DNA of 64,000 nucleotides from Hyphomicrobium sulfonivorans (GCF_013306565.1 NZ_PZPO01000002.1:12501-76500), one strand, 5' to 3'. Counted from the first letter of the stretch, positions 36,601-46,237 are shown. The notes: generated by a model not told the origin, from the letters alone. A program made the numbers and translations.

Positions 36601-38361
36601 TAGGATGGGCTGATAGACCTCAAGCCGCTTCTGCCGCGACGTGCCCTCAAGATCGAGGATGTTCGGGCGTGGGCCGATGAACGACACCAGGCTCATGACA
36701 AGCTCTTCGCGGATCGGATCGATCGGCGGGTTCGTCACCTGCGCGAAGTTCTGCTTGAAGTAGGTGTGCAGCAGCTTCGACTTGGAAGACAGCGCCGAAA
36801 TGGGCGTGTCCGTACCCATGGAGCCGATAGCTTCCTGGCCGGTCTGCGCCATCGGCAGCATCAGCACCTTGATGCTTTCCTGCGTGTAGCCAAACGCCTG
36901 CTGGCGATCGAGCAGGCTGACATTGGGCTTCGACGCTGCGGCGCGTGGCGCTGGCAACGGCAGATCGGAAACATGGATCTGCGTACGCTTCAGCCACTTC
37001 TCATAGGGGTTCGAAGCCGCAATCTCGGCCTTCAGTTCCTCGTCGGAAACGATGCGGCCCTTTTCGAGATCGATCAGCAGCATCTTGCCCGGCTGCAGGC
37101 GCCACTTCTGTACGATGGATTCTTCCGGCATCGGCAGCACGCCCGATTCCGACGCCATCACGACCAGATCGTCCTTGGTGACGAAATAGCGTGCAGGACG
37201 CAGGCCGTTGCGGTCCAGCGTGGCGCCGATCTGGCGACCGTCCGAGAAGCACATGGCGGCCGGACCGTCCCACGGTTCCATGAGACAGGCGTGGTATTCG
37301 TAGAAGGCGCGGCGCTTGCGATCCATCGTCGGATTGCCGGCCCATGCCTCGGGGATGAGCATCATCGCCGCGTGCGGCAGCGAATATCCACCCATCACGA
37401 GAAATTCGAGCGCGTTGTCGAAGCAGGCGGTGTCCGATTGTCCCTCGTAGGAAATCGGCCATAGCTGCGAGATGTTGTTGCCGTACAGCGGGGACGACAC
37501 CGAAGCTTCGCGTGCCGCCATCCAGTTGACGTTGCCGCGCAGCGTGTTGATCTCGCCGTTGTGCGCAACCATGCGATAAGGATGCGCCAGCTTCCATGAC
37601 GGGAACGTGTTGGTCGAAAAGCGCTGATGCACCAGCGCCATCGCCGAGATGACACGCGGGTCGGAGAGGTCGGTGTAGTACGCCTTCACCTGATATGAGA
37701 GGAACATCCCCTTGTAGACCAGCGTGCGCGACGACAACGACACCGTGTAATGGCCGATGTCGCGGTGCTTGTAGGCATCTTGAATGGCGTTCGAGACGAT
37801 CTTGCGCGCAAGATAAAGTCGGCGCTCAAAATCGTCCTGATCGAGGATCGACGAAGGCCGTCCGATGAACACCTGACGGTGCACCGGCTCGGTCTCGCGC
37901 ACCATGTCCGACAGCGATGAATTGTCGATCGGAACGGAGCGCCAGCCGAGTAGCGAAAGCCCCATTTCCTTGACGATACGCGTCCACACACGCTCGCAGT
38001 GCGCGCGCAGACGTGCCTCGCGCGGCATGAAGATGTGGCCGACCGCATACTGACCCGCAGGTGGCAGCGTGAAGCCAAGCTTGCGGCATTCATCCTTCAG
38101 AAAATCGTGCGGGATCTGAATGAGTATGCCGGCGCCATCGCCAGCGAGCGGGTCGGCACCAACGGCGCCGCGATGCTCAAGATTTGCTAGAATTTTCAGC
38201 GCATCTGATACGATGTTGTGCGACTTGCGCCCCTTGAGATCGGCGATGAAGCCAACGCCGCAAGCATCGTGCTCATGCGCGGGATCATACAGCCCCTGCG
38301 CTTCAGGCATGCCATTGGCGGAAACGGACACATTACGGCTGTTTTGGTGACTCTGCGTCAT
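33640..38361 (-). CDS. gltB: Glutamate synthase (NADPH) large subunit
   Basis: A 1573-aa alpha subunit that makes two glutamates from glutamine and 2-oxoglutarate. Residues 1-33 are a propeptide; Cys34 in [14 protein letters not shown] becomes the N-terminal nucleophile of the amidotransferase domain. The FMN/2-oxoglutarate synthase domain has [17 protein letters not shown] and [14 protein letters not shown]. The 3Fe-4S cluster motif is [15 protein letters not shown] (C-x5-C-x4-C). The C-terminal GXGXG beta-helix domain runs to the end ([23 protein letters not shown]). Length is normal. Several long antisense frames over it are codon-bias artefacts. Confidence 0.98.
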   Translation of the reverse strand: MTQSHQNSRNVSVSANGMPEAQGLYDPAHEHDACGVGFIADLKGRKSHNIVSDALKILANLEHRGAVGADPLAGDGAGILIQIPHDFLKDECRKLGFTLPPAGQYAVGHIFMPREARLRAHCERVWTRIVKEMGLSLLGWRSVPIDNSSLSDMVRETEPVHRQVFIGRPSSILDQDDFERRLYLARKIVSNAIQDAYKHRDIGHYTVSLSSRTLVYKGMFLSYQVKAYYTDLSDPRVISAMALVHQRFSTNTFPSWKLAHPYRMVAHNGEINTLRGNVNWMAAREASVSSPLYGNNISQLWPISYEGQSDTACFDNALEFLVMGGYSLPHAAMMLIPEAWAGNPTMDRKRRAFYEYHACLMEPWDGPAAMCFSDGRQIGATLDRNGLRPARYFVTKDDLVVMASESGVLPMPEESIVQKWRLQPGKMLLIDLEKGRIVSDEELKAEIAASNPYEKWLKRTQIHVSDLPLPAPRAAASKPNVSLLDRQQAFGYTQESIKVLMLPMAQTGQEAIGSMGTDTPISALSSKSKLLHTYFKQNFAQVTNPPIDPIREELVMSLVSFIGPRPNILDLEGTSRQKRLEVYQPILTNEDLERVRQIGEVKDNEFSSITLDITYPADQGAAGMAPALDCVCAEAEEAVRSKEYNIIILSDRAVGPDRIPIPSLLATSAVHHHLIKQGLRTSVGLVVETGEANEVHQFCTLAGYGAEAINPYLAFETLEQLLPEFADGVTADELKQRYIKAIGKAIMKVMAKMGISTYQSYCGAQIFDAIGLRSSFVKRYFTGTHTQIEGIGLREIAQETVDRHKAAFGDSQVLENALEVGGEYAFRVRGEAHVWRAGVVADLQHAVRGNLPDKYRAFAKQVNDQAEQLMTMRGLFRIRSAEELGRTPVPLDEVEPAVDIVKRFATGAMSYGSISREAHTTLAIAMNRIGGKSNTGEGGEEVDRFKPMDNGDSMRSAIKQVASGRFGVTTEYLVNADMIQIKMAQGAKPGEGGQLPGHKVDQVIAKVRHSTPGVGLISPPPHHDIYSIEDLAQLIYDLKNVNPKSDVSVKLVSEVGVGTVATGVAKARADHVTISGFEGGTGASPLTSIKHAGSPWEIGLAETHQTLVLNRLRSRIAVQVDGGLRTGRDVIVGALLGADEFGFSTAPLIAAGCIMMRKCHLNTCPVGVATQDPVLRAKFQGKPEHVINYFFFIAEEVREYMAALGFRNFDEMIGQTEVLDKENAIAHWKAKGLDFSKIFYRPHMPDDVGIYHTERQDHGLEKVLDRKLIELCRPALETRKPVKHDVAITNVNRSAGAMLSGEVATRFGYAGLPEDTIWLTLKGTAGQSFGAWTAQGVTLDLVGEGNDYVGKGLSGGKIIVRPDPNSGIKPESSIIVGNTVLYGAITGECYFRGVAGERFAVRNSGASAVVEGTGDHGCEYMTGGCIVVLGNTGRNFAAGMSGGIAYVLDEAGDFETKCNMAMVELEPIEAEEEIMERLMGQQGDLESHGLVEVMRDMTRNDAERLHALISRHARYTNSSKAQAILANWREYLPKFRKVMPVEYRKALAEMAKAQAADADGLETIEIGFKAPKA

Positions 38362-38762
38362 TGCAGCGACCTTTCAAGGTTCGCAGCAGCTAAACACTGC
38401 TCGATCAGACGGAAGTTATCGGAGCCGCGTCAATCGCGATTTTAGCGAGGCGGCGTATTCAGCGTCAGATTTTAAACGAGCTGATCCGGCGGCTTGCTTG
38501 TGAGCAGCGGCCGTTTGAAACCCAGCGATTTCGCGGATTCAAACCGCATTCTCGTTAAACCTCGCTCGTTCCCATCGGGACGGCGATCTGAGCCGAGCGT
38601 TTGCGCTCAACCCAGAGCAAGATAGAAAGGACAGCAGCACTGACCTTTCGATCGACATTGACAGATTTCTAATCGCTGCACAAGCACCAATGAACATGCG
38701 CACATTGTCCTGCCTGCAATTTAGGCAGTACGCCGAAAAACTGATCAATACGCGCATAAAAG
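38362..38762. other. Intergenic stretch upstream of gltB
   Basis: About 400 bp between the gltB start and the hsp20 terminator, presumably holding the gltB promoter. I see no gene, repeat or recognisable RNA here. Confidence 0.5.
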
Positions 38763-38790
38763 AGCGGCCGCGGTGGGAGCCGCGGCCGCT
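38757..38790 (-). terminator. Terminator of the hsp20 gene
   Basis: A perfect 11-bp stem (AGCGGCCGCGG with CCGCGGCCGCT) and a 6-nt loop. On the minus strand it is followed by CTTTTAT. It lies about 60 bp past the hsp20 stop. Confidence 0.85.
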
Positions 38791-38851
38791 AAGTTTAGGG
38801 GAGGGAAGTGTACGCAAAGGCTAGTGTCGTATCGCTTGTCGTGTGTCGGGC

Positions 38852-39301
38852 TTAGACGGAAGTCGAAGCCTCAATCTGCTTAGGCGATGAGCCGATGGAT
38901 ACTGTACGCGGCTTCATACGCTCGGGGAGATTGCGAACGAGATCGATGTGCAGCAGTCCGTCAGCGAAGTCGGCGCCTTCGACTTCAACGTGATCGGCAA
39001 GCTGGAAGCGACGCTCGAACGAGCGAGCAGCAATGCCCCGGTGCAGGAACACGCGCTCTTTCTCATCCGGCTTCTTGGTGCCGGAAACCACGAGCATCTG
39101 CTCTTTCACTTCAATCTTGAATTCATCTTTGTTGAAGCCGGCGACGGCCATGGTGATGCGATACTGGTTATCGCCAAGTCGTTCGATATTGTATGGCGGA
39201 TAGGCATCACCCTCGAATCCGCTGGCGCTATCCAGCATCTGGGCCAGTCGATCGAAACCGACGGTTGAACGGAAGAGGGGAGCAAAATCATACTGTCGCA
39301 T
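38852..39301 (-). CDS. Small heat-shock protein, Hsp20 class A
   Basis: A 149-aa alpha-crystallin-type chaperone that binds unfolding proteins. The N-terminus (MRQYDFAPLFRSTVGFDRL) matches rhizobial class A HspA/IbpA proteins. The alpha-crystallin domain covers about residues 38-130, including YRITMAVAGFNKDEF and RGIAARSFERRFQL, and ends with GLLHIDLVR. ATG at 39301 is chosen because it matches the family N-terminus and has AGAGGA upstream; the frame stays open to 39634. The leader has a ROSE-like RNA thermometer motif, suggesting heat induction at translation. Confidence 0.95.
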   Translation of the reverse strand: MRQYDFAPLFRSTVGFDRLAQMLDSASGFEGDAYPPYNIERLGDNQYRITMAVAGFNKDEFKIEVKEQMLVVSGTKKPDEKERVFLHRGIAARSFERRFQLADHVEVEGADFADGLLHIDLVRNLPERMKPRTVSIGSSPKQIEASTSV

Positions 39302-39400
39302 AGAACATATCCTCTGAATGATTGAGCGACATGCGTTGCACCTGCCGGGTTGGCCAGATGACAACCAAGTAACTGTCGTGCGCACCCCAATCGGGCATGC
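39302..39400 (-). promoter_or_regulatory. ROSE-like RNA thermometer in the hsp20 leader
   Basis: On the minus strand UCGCU (39329-39325) can pair with the AGGA of the Shine-Dalgarno sequence (39313-39310), leaving the G of UCGCU facing a G, exactly the core of rhizobial ROSE elements. Further self-complementary stretches lie upstream. ROSE elements block translation of small heat-shock genes until heat melts the hairpin. The core hairpin is seen; the upstream limit of the leader is a guess. Confidence 0.6.
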
Positions 39401-39683
39401 GTCACAAATTTTATTTAGGTGGCTGCCCGGCGTGTTCAAGGGCGCGCAAAACCTCTCGCCGCTACCCTGACAGAAATGTGAAGAGGGTATCCCGGTTACG
39501 TAGACATGACAGGGCGAGGCATGCCGGTCAGCGGCGAGAGCAGATGGGCGGTCGCCGCGGGGCTCATATGACTGTTGCGCCGTAACAGATCGTGACAGCC
39601 GTTTCATGTGCGGTTCATCCGCAGTTCGCCACATTCGCTCCGTTGTGTCTTCCCCCTTCGCCCCGGACTCTTAAGGAGCTTCC

Positions 39684-40136
39684 ATGCTTGCGTGCGCCCG
39701 TTCAGTAGCGGCATCGGCGCTTGCCGCCACGTTTGCGATTGCTGCGCTCCCCGCATCGGTCAGTGCGGCTGACCTTTATCCCTATGAAGCTTATGGCGGC
39801 GGCAGGCCGTATGAGCGTTACAGTCAGTATGATGACGACGGGCTCTATGATCCGCCTGCTTACGGTCGCGGTGGATGCATCCCGCGTGAAGTCGCTCGCG
39901 ACCGGCTGCGCGATGCCGGCTGGCGTGGCTTCCATGCGATTGAGCCGCGCGGTGGTGTCGTGCTGGTGAAGGCGCGCCGCCCAGACGGACGCATGTACGA
40001 TCTCACCATCGACCGCTGCTCCGGCGAGGTGGTGGAAGCCAAGCCCCTCTATGGTCGCCGGGCCGCGGGTTATGGCTGGGGACCGCCGCCCCGCCCCGAG
40101 CCGTGGGGGCGCGCCTATTGGGGCCCGCGTTATTGA
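39684..40136 (+). CDS. Hypothetical exported protein
   Basis: A 150-aa protein with a signal peptide (residues 1-29, cut after SVSAA). A Tyr/Gly/Asp-rich linker follows, then a small domain (RGGCIPREVARDRLRDAGWRG, later GRMYDLTIDRCSGEVVEAKP) resembling short PepSY-like alpha/beta modules common in rhizobial periplasmic proteins. The C-terminus is Pro/Arg/Trp-rich. Two Cys could pair. TTAAGGAGC precedes the ATG. Function is unknown. Confidence 0.8.
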   Translation: MLACARSVAASALAATFAIAALPASVSAADLYPYEAYGGGRPYERYSQYDDDGLYDPPAYGRGGCIPREVARDRLRDAGWRGFHAIEPRGGVVLVKARRPDGRMYDLTIDRCSGEVVEAKPLYGRRAAGYGWGPPPRPEPWGRAYWGPRY

Positions 40137-40326
40137 CCGGTTGCTGAAGTGCTCCCCTGTGCGGCGCAGTGGTTAGATTGCTGCTTGCGTGGTCGGCGCG
40201 TCGCGGCGCCTGTATGGTGAACATTGCAGAATCAATGTCGTCATACGGCGTTGCAGGCGCCGTCCCCGCAGGGCTGCGCCGCGTCGGCGCATCCCGGCGG
40301 TCGCTTGCGAGGAGCACAGGGCTGAC

Positions 40327-41286
40327 ATGGAACTCGTATCACTGGCCAAGAATCCGCTTCCCAGCGGAGGCATCGTTGGCACGTTCAGCGGTTATGACGG
40401 CGCTGAGCTGCGTTTTGCGCGCTGGGATGCAACGCGCCAGCCACGTCGCGGCACCGTGTGTCTGTTCCCCGGCCGGGCCGAGTTTATCGAAAAGTATTTC
40501 GAGGTGATCGCCGACCTGCGTCGTCGCGGGTTTGCTGTTGCAACGCTGGACTGGCGCGGGCAGGGCGGATCGCAGCGCATGCTGGCAAATCCGCGCAAGG
40601 GCCACGTGCGCGGCTTCTGGGAATACGACCGCGACCTCGTTCGCTTCATGAAGGACGTGGTGCTGCCTGATTGTCCGCCGCCGTTCATCGGCCTTGGTCA
40701 TTCGATGGGCGGCAACATCCTGTTGCGCAACGCCACGATGCCGGGGCTTTGGTTCGAGCGGATCATCCTGACGGCGCCGATGATCGCCATATCCGAGGCA
40801 ACGTTAGGCACCACCACTGCCAAGGCGCGCATTTATGCCGAGATCGCATCCCAGCTCGGCATGTTCACGGCCTACGTGCCGGGCGGGTCGGACGAGCTCT
40901 ATTCGACGCAGAAGTTTGACGGCAACGTGCTGACCTCCGATCACGAGCGCTGGCTGCGCACCAAGGCCGTGCTGGAGCAGGCGCCTGCGCTGGGCCTTGG
41001 GTCGCCTACGGTTGGCTGGCTGCGCAGTGCGTTGCGGTCGTGCCGCATGCTTTGCGGGCACGACTATGCCGGTCGGATCAATGTGCCCCTGCTGCTGTTT
41101 GCCTCCGGCAACGACAAGCTGGTTTCCACGCGCGCCATCGAGGACTTTGCTGTGCGGGCCAAGCTGTCATCGTGCATTTTGATGCCCGGTGCGCAGCACG
41201 AGATCCTGCAGGAGAATGACACGGTGCGGCTGCGCTTCTGGGCGGCCTTCGACGCCTACATGGGCGTCGAGGAGCCAGGGGCCTGA
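40327..41286 (+). CDS. Alpha/beta hydrolase, lysophospholipase-like
   Basis: A 319-aa serine hydrolase of the PldB/monoacylglycerol-lipase group. Motifs in order are GTVCLFPGRAEFIEKYFEV, the oxyanion-hole region TLDWRGQGGSQR, the nucleophile elbow GLGHSMGGNILL with catalytic Ser, LLLFASGNDKLVS with the acid residue, and PGAQHEILQE with the His. There is no signal peptide. ATG at 40327 fits homologues; the frame continues upstream to 40189 with no homology. The likely substrates are lysophospholipids or monoacylglycerols. Confidence 0.88.
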   Translation: MELVSLAKNPLPSGGIVGTFSGYDGAELRFARWDATRQPRRGTVCLFPGRAEFIEKYFEVIADLRRRGFAVATLDWRGQGGSQRMLANPRKGHVRGFWEYDRDLVRFMKDVVLPDCPPPFIGLGHSMGGNILLRNATMPGLWFERIILTAPMIAISEATLGTTTAKARIYAEIASQLGMFTAYVPGGSDELYSTQKFDGNVLTSDHERWLRTKAVLEQAPALGLGSPTVGWLRSALRSCRMLCGHDYAGRINVPLLLFASGNDKLVSTRAIEDFAVRAKLSSCILMPGAQHEILQENDTVRLRFWAAFDAYMGVEEPGA

Positions 41287-41395
41287 AGTGGCCTGAGGTG
41301 TCCGGCCGGTTGAACGGGGCGGCCATCCGTTAGCGCGCCGCCCACGTAGGTCGGAGACGGCTATCTGCAACTTTGCTGTTCTCAGTTGCGGGCCA

Positions 41396-42202
41396 TCAGC
41401 CCGCAGCGAGAACCGCCATGGCCTTGGCGTGTAATTCCGGATCGCCTGCCGCGAGAATGCGCCCGCCTTCGGTGGCCGGGCGGCCGTCCCAGGTGGTGAT
41501 GACGCCGCCAGCGCCTTCGATGATCGGTATCAGCGCAACGATGTCGTACGGCTTCAGTCCGGCTTCGACGACAAGATCAACATGCCCCGCCGCCAGCATG
41601 CAGTAGCCGTAGCAGTCGCCGCTGTAGCGGGTCATGCGAACGCGGGGGCGCAGGGCGGCAAAGCCTGTCGTTTCCTCGCCCGCTGCAAAGAGCTCCGGAT
41701 GGGTGGAGGTGAGAATGGCCTGATCGAGGTCGGTGCAGGTGCGGGTGTGGAGCTGTCGCTCGCCGTCCGGTGAACGGCAGAAGCTGCCACCTTCGTCAGA
41801 CCAGAACCGTTCGCGGGTGAATGGCTGGTCCATCATGCCAAGCACGGGCGTGTTGCCATCCATCAGTCCGATCAGGGTGCCCCAGAGCGGCCAGCCCATA
41901 ATAAAGGCCCGGGTGCCGTCGATCGGATCGACCACCCAACGCAGGCGCGCATCTGGATTGCGCGTGCCGTGCTCCTCGCCGACGAAGCCATGCTCCGGCC
42001 AGTGGGCGGCAACGAGATCGCTGATCACCTTTTCGGCGCCGCGGTCGGCTGCAGTCACAGGGTCGAATGTGCCGTCGCCGCCCTTGTCAGCAACGCCGAT
42101 GGGGGTGCGGAAGTATGGGCGGATGGCCGCACCGGATGCGTCCGCCAGACTATGCGCAAAATCGACATAACGGCGAAGAGGGGTTTGAGATGAGCTTGTC
42201 AC
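41396..42202 (-). CDS. hisN: Histidinol-phosphatase, inositol-monophosphatase type
   Basis: A 268-aa Mg-dependent phosphatase. In alphaproteobacteria and actinobacteria this IMPase-fold HisN removes phosphate from histidinol phosphate, the eighth step of histidine synthesis. Metal ligands appear as FVGEEHG and VVDPIDGTRAFI, and later YSGDCYGYCMLAAGHVDLVVE with GLKPYDIVALIPIIEGAGG. These match HisN better than SuhB or CysQ. The GTG start at 42202 has AGGAG about 12 bases upstream. Confidence 0.88.
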   Translation of the reverse strand: MTSSSQTPLRRYVDFAHSLADASGAAIRPYFRTPIGVADKGGDGTFDPVTAADRGAEKVISDLVAAHWPEHGFVGEEHGTRNPDARLRWVVDPIDGTRAFIMGWPLWGTLIGLMDGNTPVLGMMDQPFTRERFWSDEGGSFCRSPDGERQLHTRTCTDLDQAILTSTHPELFAAGEETTGFAALRPRVRMTRYSGDCYGYCMLAAGHVDLVVEAGLKPYDIVALIPIIEGAGGVITTWDGRPATEGGRILAAGDPELHAKAMAVLAAG

Positions 42203-42439
42203 AGTATTAGCTGCGCTCCTGGGCAGTCATATTGCAGTAAAATTGGCATCCGCATGACGCTTAGACATACTGTGTAGTGCAGTTGTTTCGCGTTGTGGCC
42301 TGAATCCGCCAACTGTTGCGGCGTGGATACAGAGTAACTGTAATGCGCGACCAATTCGCCGTCGTTGGTTGATGGACAGGGCGAACCGGCTCATATCTCG
42401 ATAGCGCGGTGGCGTTGGTCGATCCAGGGCTACCGTTTT

Positions 42440-42497
42440 GCCCACTTGGGCGTTTCCTCCCTAGACTTGGGCCGTTCGCATGCGAACGGCCTTTTTT
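42440..42497 (+). ncRNA. Small-RNA-like module 1 with anti-SD motif and terminator
   Basis: A short hairpin (GCCC-ACTT-GGGC), an unpaired GTTTCCTCCCTAGACTT, then a perfect terminator palindrome (GGCCGTTCGCA with TGCGAACGGCC) and six Ts. CCTCCC at 42456-42461 is complementary to Shine-Dalgarno sequences. 34 bases from 42445 are identical to module 2 at 42869. No ORF leads into it, so it looks like the 3' end of a trans-acting sRNA. The 5' end and promoter are unknown. Confidence 0.6.
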
Positions 42498-42862
42498 CCT
42501 GCCCAAATGCTTTCATCGTTTTGTCACCCGTGCTGAGCCCCATTGTGACGCTCGCCGGTGGCATCATCTTCGCCGCTATCGCCATTCAAAAAGCAGTCGC
42601 ATTTGGCGGACGTAGCGAGCGTCTTGCAATTACAGCTTGTGTATTGGGCAGTGGAATTGAGTTTTCACTCGCTTTTCTGCGCATATCCCTTTGTTTGGGC
42701 TCGCCCTATTTACGGTTTTGGCACTTGCTGCTGTCATTATAGGCATACTGCTAATGCGATCTCTGATTTTGGTGGATCAGCCATGCAGAAAACGCAGTTG
42801 TCTTTGTTGCGGCGCACTAGTAGTTTTGCGATGCGACATGATGAGCTCTGCTCTCTGTCGTA

Positions 42863-42923
42863 GCCCTCCTTGGGCGTTTCCTCCCTAGACTTGGGCCGTT
42901 CGTGATCCGAACGGCCCTTTTTT
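42863..42923 (+). ncRNA. Small-RNA-like module 2 with anti-SD motif and terminator
   Basis: The same architecture as module 1: hairpin GCCC-TCCTT-GGGC, unpaired stretch with CCTCCC at 42880-42885, then terminator GGGCCGTTCG with CGAACGGCCC and six Ts. The loops differ from module 1 while both stems are kept, as expected for a conserved RNA. The 360 bp between the modules shows no gene; the 5' part of the RNA would lie there. Confidence 0.6.
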
Positions 42924-43224
42924 CTTGCCAATTTCACGATGCGGCACAATCGCCCAGCAAAAGTGACTGATTTGATGACGGTCATGTTGGGGTTGGTGAC
43001 ATGTCGCAAGTGACGGAATCGATCAATTGTCCGACCGCATCGATCATCAAAATATAAAATGGTGCGATGCAGTATGGTGCTTTTTGCATGGCTTCAATAA
43101 GCATTGCAGCAATCATGCATAAGGCGACGGTGGCCTGATACCGCCAGCGGTCCCATCGGCAAACCCTGCAATACCAGCACAAAAGCCATCGCGTTGAGAT
43201 CAGAGGGCGGAAAAGCTGCGAAAC

Positions 43225-44124
43225 CTATTCAGCCGCAGCGCGATATTCCAGCATCGCCGGCAATTCGCTTAATAGAGGCACCGCCAAAGTCTGCAAATCT
43301 CTTTGCAGAGTCGCGAAGCTCTTCTTGAGGCGCAAGGTGCGCTCATCAATGTACAGGCCGCGATTGATCTCGATTTGCACCGCGTGCACGTTACGGGCCG
43401 GGCGCCCATAATGCTCGGTGATGTAACCGCCGGCATAGGGGCGGTTCATGTGCACTTTGTAGCCGAGATTGGTGAGCGTATCGCGCAGGAAGCGCGAGAT
43501 TTTATTGTCGGCCGAAGCACCAAAGCGATCGCCCAGCACAATGTCCGGCCGCGGGCCGCCAAATGATGCCATCGAAGATGACGGCATCGAATGGCAGTCA
43601 ATCAGGATCGCATAGCCAAACCGCTGCCGCGTTGTTTCAACCAGCTCGCAAAGGGCGGCATGGAAGGGAATGTAAAGCTGCTGCACCCGTGCCAGTGCGT
43701 CTGCGAGTGAAATCTTGTGGCGGTAAATTTCTTCGCCGTCAGCCACAATGCGCGCGATGGTGCCGAGGCCGCCGGCGACACGGACCGATTGCGTATTGGC
43801 GTAGTCGGGCAGCGGCTCGTCAAAGATCTCGGGGTCGAACTCATAGGGTTCGCGGTTGACGTCCAGGAATGCACGCGGAAATCGCGCGGAGATAAGCGGC
43901 ACGCCGAGCTCCGCAACCGGAGCGATCAGTTCATCGACGAAGCAGTCTTCCGATTTACGCAGACATAATGGGGTCAAGCGCGACTGCGCGATGAAGCTCT
44001 GCGGGTAGATGCGGCCTGAATGGGGCGAGCAGAATACAAACGGCGCGACCTGACGCTCCGGCTCGGTGACCGTGTAAGGCGGCAGTAATTCCGCCGGGAT
44101 TATTGGGGCATCGCGGGCAGGCAT
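43225..44124 (-). CDS. N-formylglutamate amidohydrolase, paralogue 1
   Basis: A zinc-dependent amidohydrolase of the FGase family (299 aa from ATG 44124; the frame is open to 44178). Family motifs are FVFCSPHSGRIYP near the N-terminus with the zinc His, RFPRAFLDVNREPYE, ILIDCHSMPS, and HAVQIEINRGLYID. Members hydrolyse N-formyl-L-glutamate to formate and glutamate in histidine degradation or act on related formylated compounds. No other hut genes are nearby. A second, divergent paralogue lies at 48826-49707. Confidence 0.88.
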   Translation of the reverse strand: MPARDAPIIPAELLPPYTVTEPERQVAPFVFCSPHSGRIYPQSFIAQSRLTPLCLRKSEDCFVDELIAPVAELGVPLISARFPRAFLDVNREPYEFDPEIFDEPLPDYANTQSVRVAGGLGTIARIVADGEEIYRHKISLADALARVQQLYIPFHAALCELVETTRQRFGYAILIDCHSMPSSSMASFGGPRPDIVLGDRFGASADNKISRFLRDTLTNLGYKVHMNRPYAGGYITEHYGRPARNVHAVQIEINRGLYIDERTLRLKKSFATLQRDLQTLAVPLLSELPAMLEYRAAAE

Positions 44125-44436
44125 GCTTTTTGCGAGGTCTCTCTCCGAAGTGATCGGAAGCCTACAAGGGCCTAACACTGCCCGCCGGACCGCTTTCGTA
44201 TGCTCAAAAAACGCGCCGTCGGGACAATGCGTCCCAACTCTTATCGTCGGCCTTGCTCACTGTGCCAAGGTCGTCTCAATATGTCCACTGGGGGACACTA
44301 AGCTGGCGGTCTCGCTGGAGGGGGAAGGGTCTGTTTTGATGGGCCGAGTTCACCTCCCGTTTACCGTAGTAGAACCAAAGTCGCGCCGATGCAGACATTC
44401 GGCCGACGCGTCGAACCGATAGTTCCAGAGTAATCA

Positions 44437-44823
44437 ATGACCGCAAAGCCTTCCAGCGTAACGCTTTCCCGCATCCTTCTCGCCGAAGACGACGATTCGA
44501 TGCGCGGCTTCCTTGTCCGGGCTCTCAAAAAGGCCGGCTACGACGTTATCGCCTTCCCGAACGGCGAAGATGCCTTTGAGCGGCTCAAGACCGAGCCATT
44601 CACGCTTCTGCTCACCGATATCGTGATGCCGAAGATGGATGGCATCGAGCTGGCGCGCCGGGCCAGTGAACTCGATCCTGATCTCAAGATCATGTTCATC
44701 ACAGGCTTTGCTGCCGTTATTCTCAATAACGACGAGGCCGCGCCGAAGGATGCGCGGGTACTGTCAAAGCCGTTTCACCTCAAGGATCTCGTCCGCGAGG
44801 TCGACCGTCTGCTGGCGGCCTGA
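44437..44823 (+). CDS. cpdR: CpdR single-domain response regulator
   Basis: A 128-aa receiver-only protein. LLAEDDDSMRGFLVRALKKAG starts the domain, the phosphoacceptor is Asp61 (LLLTDIVMPKMDG), and the conserved Lys lies in RVLSKPFHLKDLVREVD. Length and the C-terminal SKPFHLKDL motif match CpdR, which when unphosphorylated primes ClpXP to degrade cell-cycle substrates in Caulobacter and rhizobia and is controlled by the CckA-ChpT relay. No output domain is present. Confidence 0.9.
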   Translation: MTAKPSSVTLSRILLAEDDDSMRGFLVRALKKAGYDVIAFPNGEDAFERLKTEPFTLLLTDIVMPKMDGIELARRASELDPDLKIMFITGFAAVILNNDEAAPKDARVLSKPFHLKDLVREVDRLLAA

Positions 44824-44994
44824 ACGCGACGTCGCGCCGCGTCCGGGAGCGTCTCCATCTGTCGGGAATAAGGTTTTCCGATCAAAAAATGTCTGGAGCC
44901 AATCCCAGCTCTCACAAAAAATGGATTGGCTCGAGGTAATCTTCTCAAACACTATTGACCTTGGCGGGGGCATCAGCCTAGAAACCCGCCTCTG

Positions 44995-45069
44995 GGGCAC
45001 TTAGCTCAGCGGTAGAGCACTACCTTGACATGGTAGGGGTCAGAGGTTCGATCCCTCTAGTGCCCACCA
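44995..45069 (+). tRNA. tRNA-Val (GAC)
   Basis: A 75-nt cloverleaf. The acceptor stem is GGGCACT with AGTGCCC, the anticodon loop TTGACAT gives GAC, and the T-arm is GAGGTTCGATCCCTC. The terminal CCA is encoded. Confidence 0.97.
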
Positions 45070-45091
45070 TTCACTTTTGATTGGTGTGGAA

Positions 45092-45217
45092 ATGAAAGTC
45101 CGGAACTCGTTGAAGTCACTGCGTACGCGTCATCGCGCCAACCGTCTGGTTCGTCGCAAGGGCAAGGTGTACATCATCAATAAGGTGCAGCGTCGTTTCA
45201 AGGCACGTCAGGGCTAA
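45092..45217 (+). CDS. rpmJ: 50S ribosomal protein L36
   Basis: A 41-aa zinc-free type L36, starting [20 protein letters not shown] and ending [11 protein letters not shown]. It is very basic, as expected. L36 binds 23S rRNA in the large subunit. The Cys ligands of the zinc-binding form are absent, as in many alphaproteobacteria. It starts 22 bp after tRNA-Val and may be co-transcribed with it. Confidence 0.95.
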   Translation: MKVRNSLKSLRTRHRANRLVRRKGKVYIINKVQRRFKARQG

Positions 45218-45273
45218 GGCTTTTCCGCAAGTCACGCTTTGACGCTGCCTTTGTCGCATCCTATGTTGAAGGG

Positions 45274-46014
45274 ATGCGCAAGTTTCGATCCCTCGCCGCC
45301 GCCTCCGTTGTCGCCTTAGGTCTGCCGCTTATTGCCGGGCCTCTTGTAGCGCAGGATGGCATACCGTCACCTCACACAGGTGATGGAGCATTACCTGGCA
45401 TTGAGGGATTGAAGCCGCTTCCTGCACCTAGGAGCATTTTGCCATCGGCGCCGGATAATCCGGCCGCCGGCCTTCCGGCTGGAAAAATGCCGCCGCCGAC
45501 AGACGGCGTCGCACAGCCCATTCCTCAATCGCGTGAGGAATTGCTGGCCGAGCTGCTGGATCTCCTCGCCAAATCGCCAAATCCCACGGACGCTGCCCCC
45601 ATTGCTGAGGCGGTGGAAGGGCTCTGGCTGCAGAGCGAAAGCTATACCGTTTCGCTGCTGATGGGCCGCGCTGCAAAGGCCATCAACGACGAGAATAACG
45701 ATCTCGCGCTCAAGTTCCTCGATGCGGTCATTGAGATTTCGCCGGATTTCGCCGAGGGCTGGAACCGGCGCGCCTATGTCTATTTTCTCAACAACGACTA
45801 CGACAACGCGATGAACGATCTGCGCCGTACGCTGGCGCTGGAGCCGAAGCACTTCAAAGCCCTCGAAGGGCTGGCCCGCATCATGAATGAGACCGGGCAG
45901 AAAAAGGCTGCGCTGCAGGCCTATCGGGAAGTGCTGAAGATCAATCCCAACTACGACAAGGCCAAGAAGATGGTCGACGACCTCTCGGTTGAGGTTGAGG
46001 GTCGCGGCATCTGA
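45274..46014 (+). CDS. TPR-repeat exported protein
   Basis: A 246-aa protein with a signal peptide (residues 1-26, ending GPLVAQ), a Pro-rich linker (about 30-85), then tetratricopeptide repeats from about residue 95. The clearest repeats are PDFAEGWNRRAYVYFLNNDYDNAMNDLRRTLALEP-type units (about 148-190) and HFKALEGLARIMNETG with NPNYDKAKKM. TPRs mediate protein-protein contacts; a periplasmic scaffold role is likely. The partner is unknown. Confidence 0.85.
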   Translation: MRKFRSLAAASVVALGLPLIAGPLVAQDGIPSPHTGDGALPGIEGLKPLPAPRSILPSAPDNPAAGLPAGKMPPPTDGVAQPIPQSREELLAELLDLLAKSPNPTDAAPIAEAVEGLWLQSESYTVSLLMGRAAKAINDENNDLALKFLDAVIEISPDFAEGWNRRAYVYFLNNDYDNAMNDLRRTLALEPKHFKALEGLARIMNETGQKKAALQAYREVLKINPNYDKAKKMVDDLSVEVEGRGI

Positions 46015-46237
46015 GAACTAGCGCGGCTAGTCGTGTAGCGTGGCGGGCATGAAGTCTCTCTGCGCGATGGGCGGGCCTTTGCCTACCGATCTCGTTCCGA
46101 TGCCGGCAGCGTCGCTAGGGCAGGCAGCAATCTGCAATGAGATGACGTGCGAGCTGCTGGGTGTCGAACCATCAAGGCTCAGGATTTGCGCAGCATTACA
46201 GCCTGGAGCTTGCTGGCCTTGTGGCAGTCAACGCGCG

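Noticed and set aside
33553-36603. A 1016-codon plus-strand open frame opposite gltB
   Set aside because: It is fully antisense to the well-supported gltB gene, its translation has no domain and is His/Arg/Ala-rich, and high GC at third positions explains such long antisense frames.
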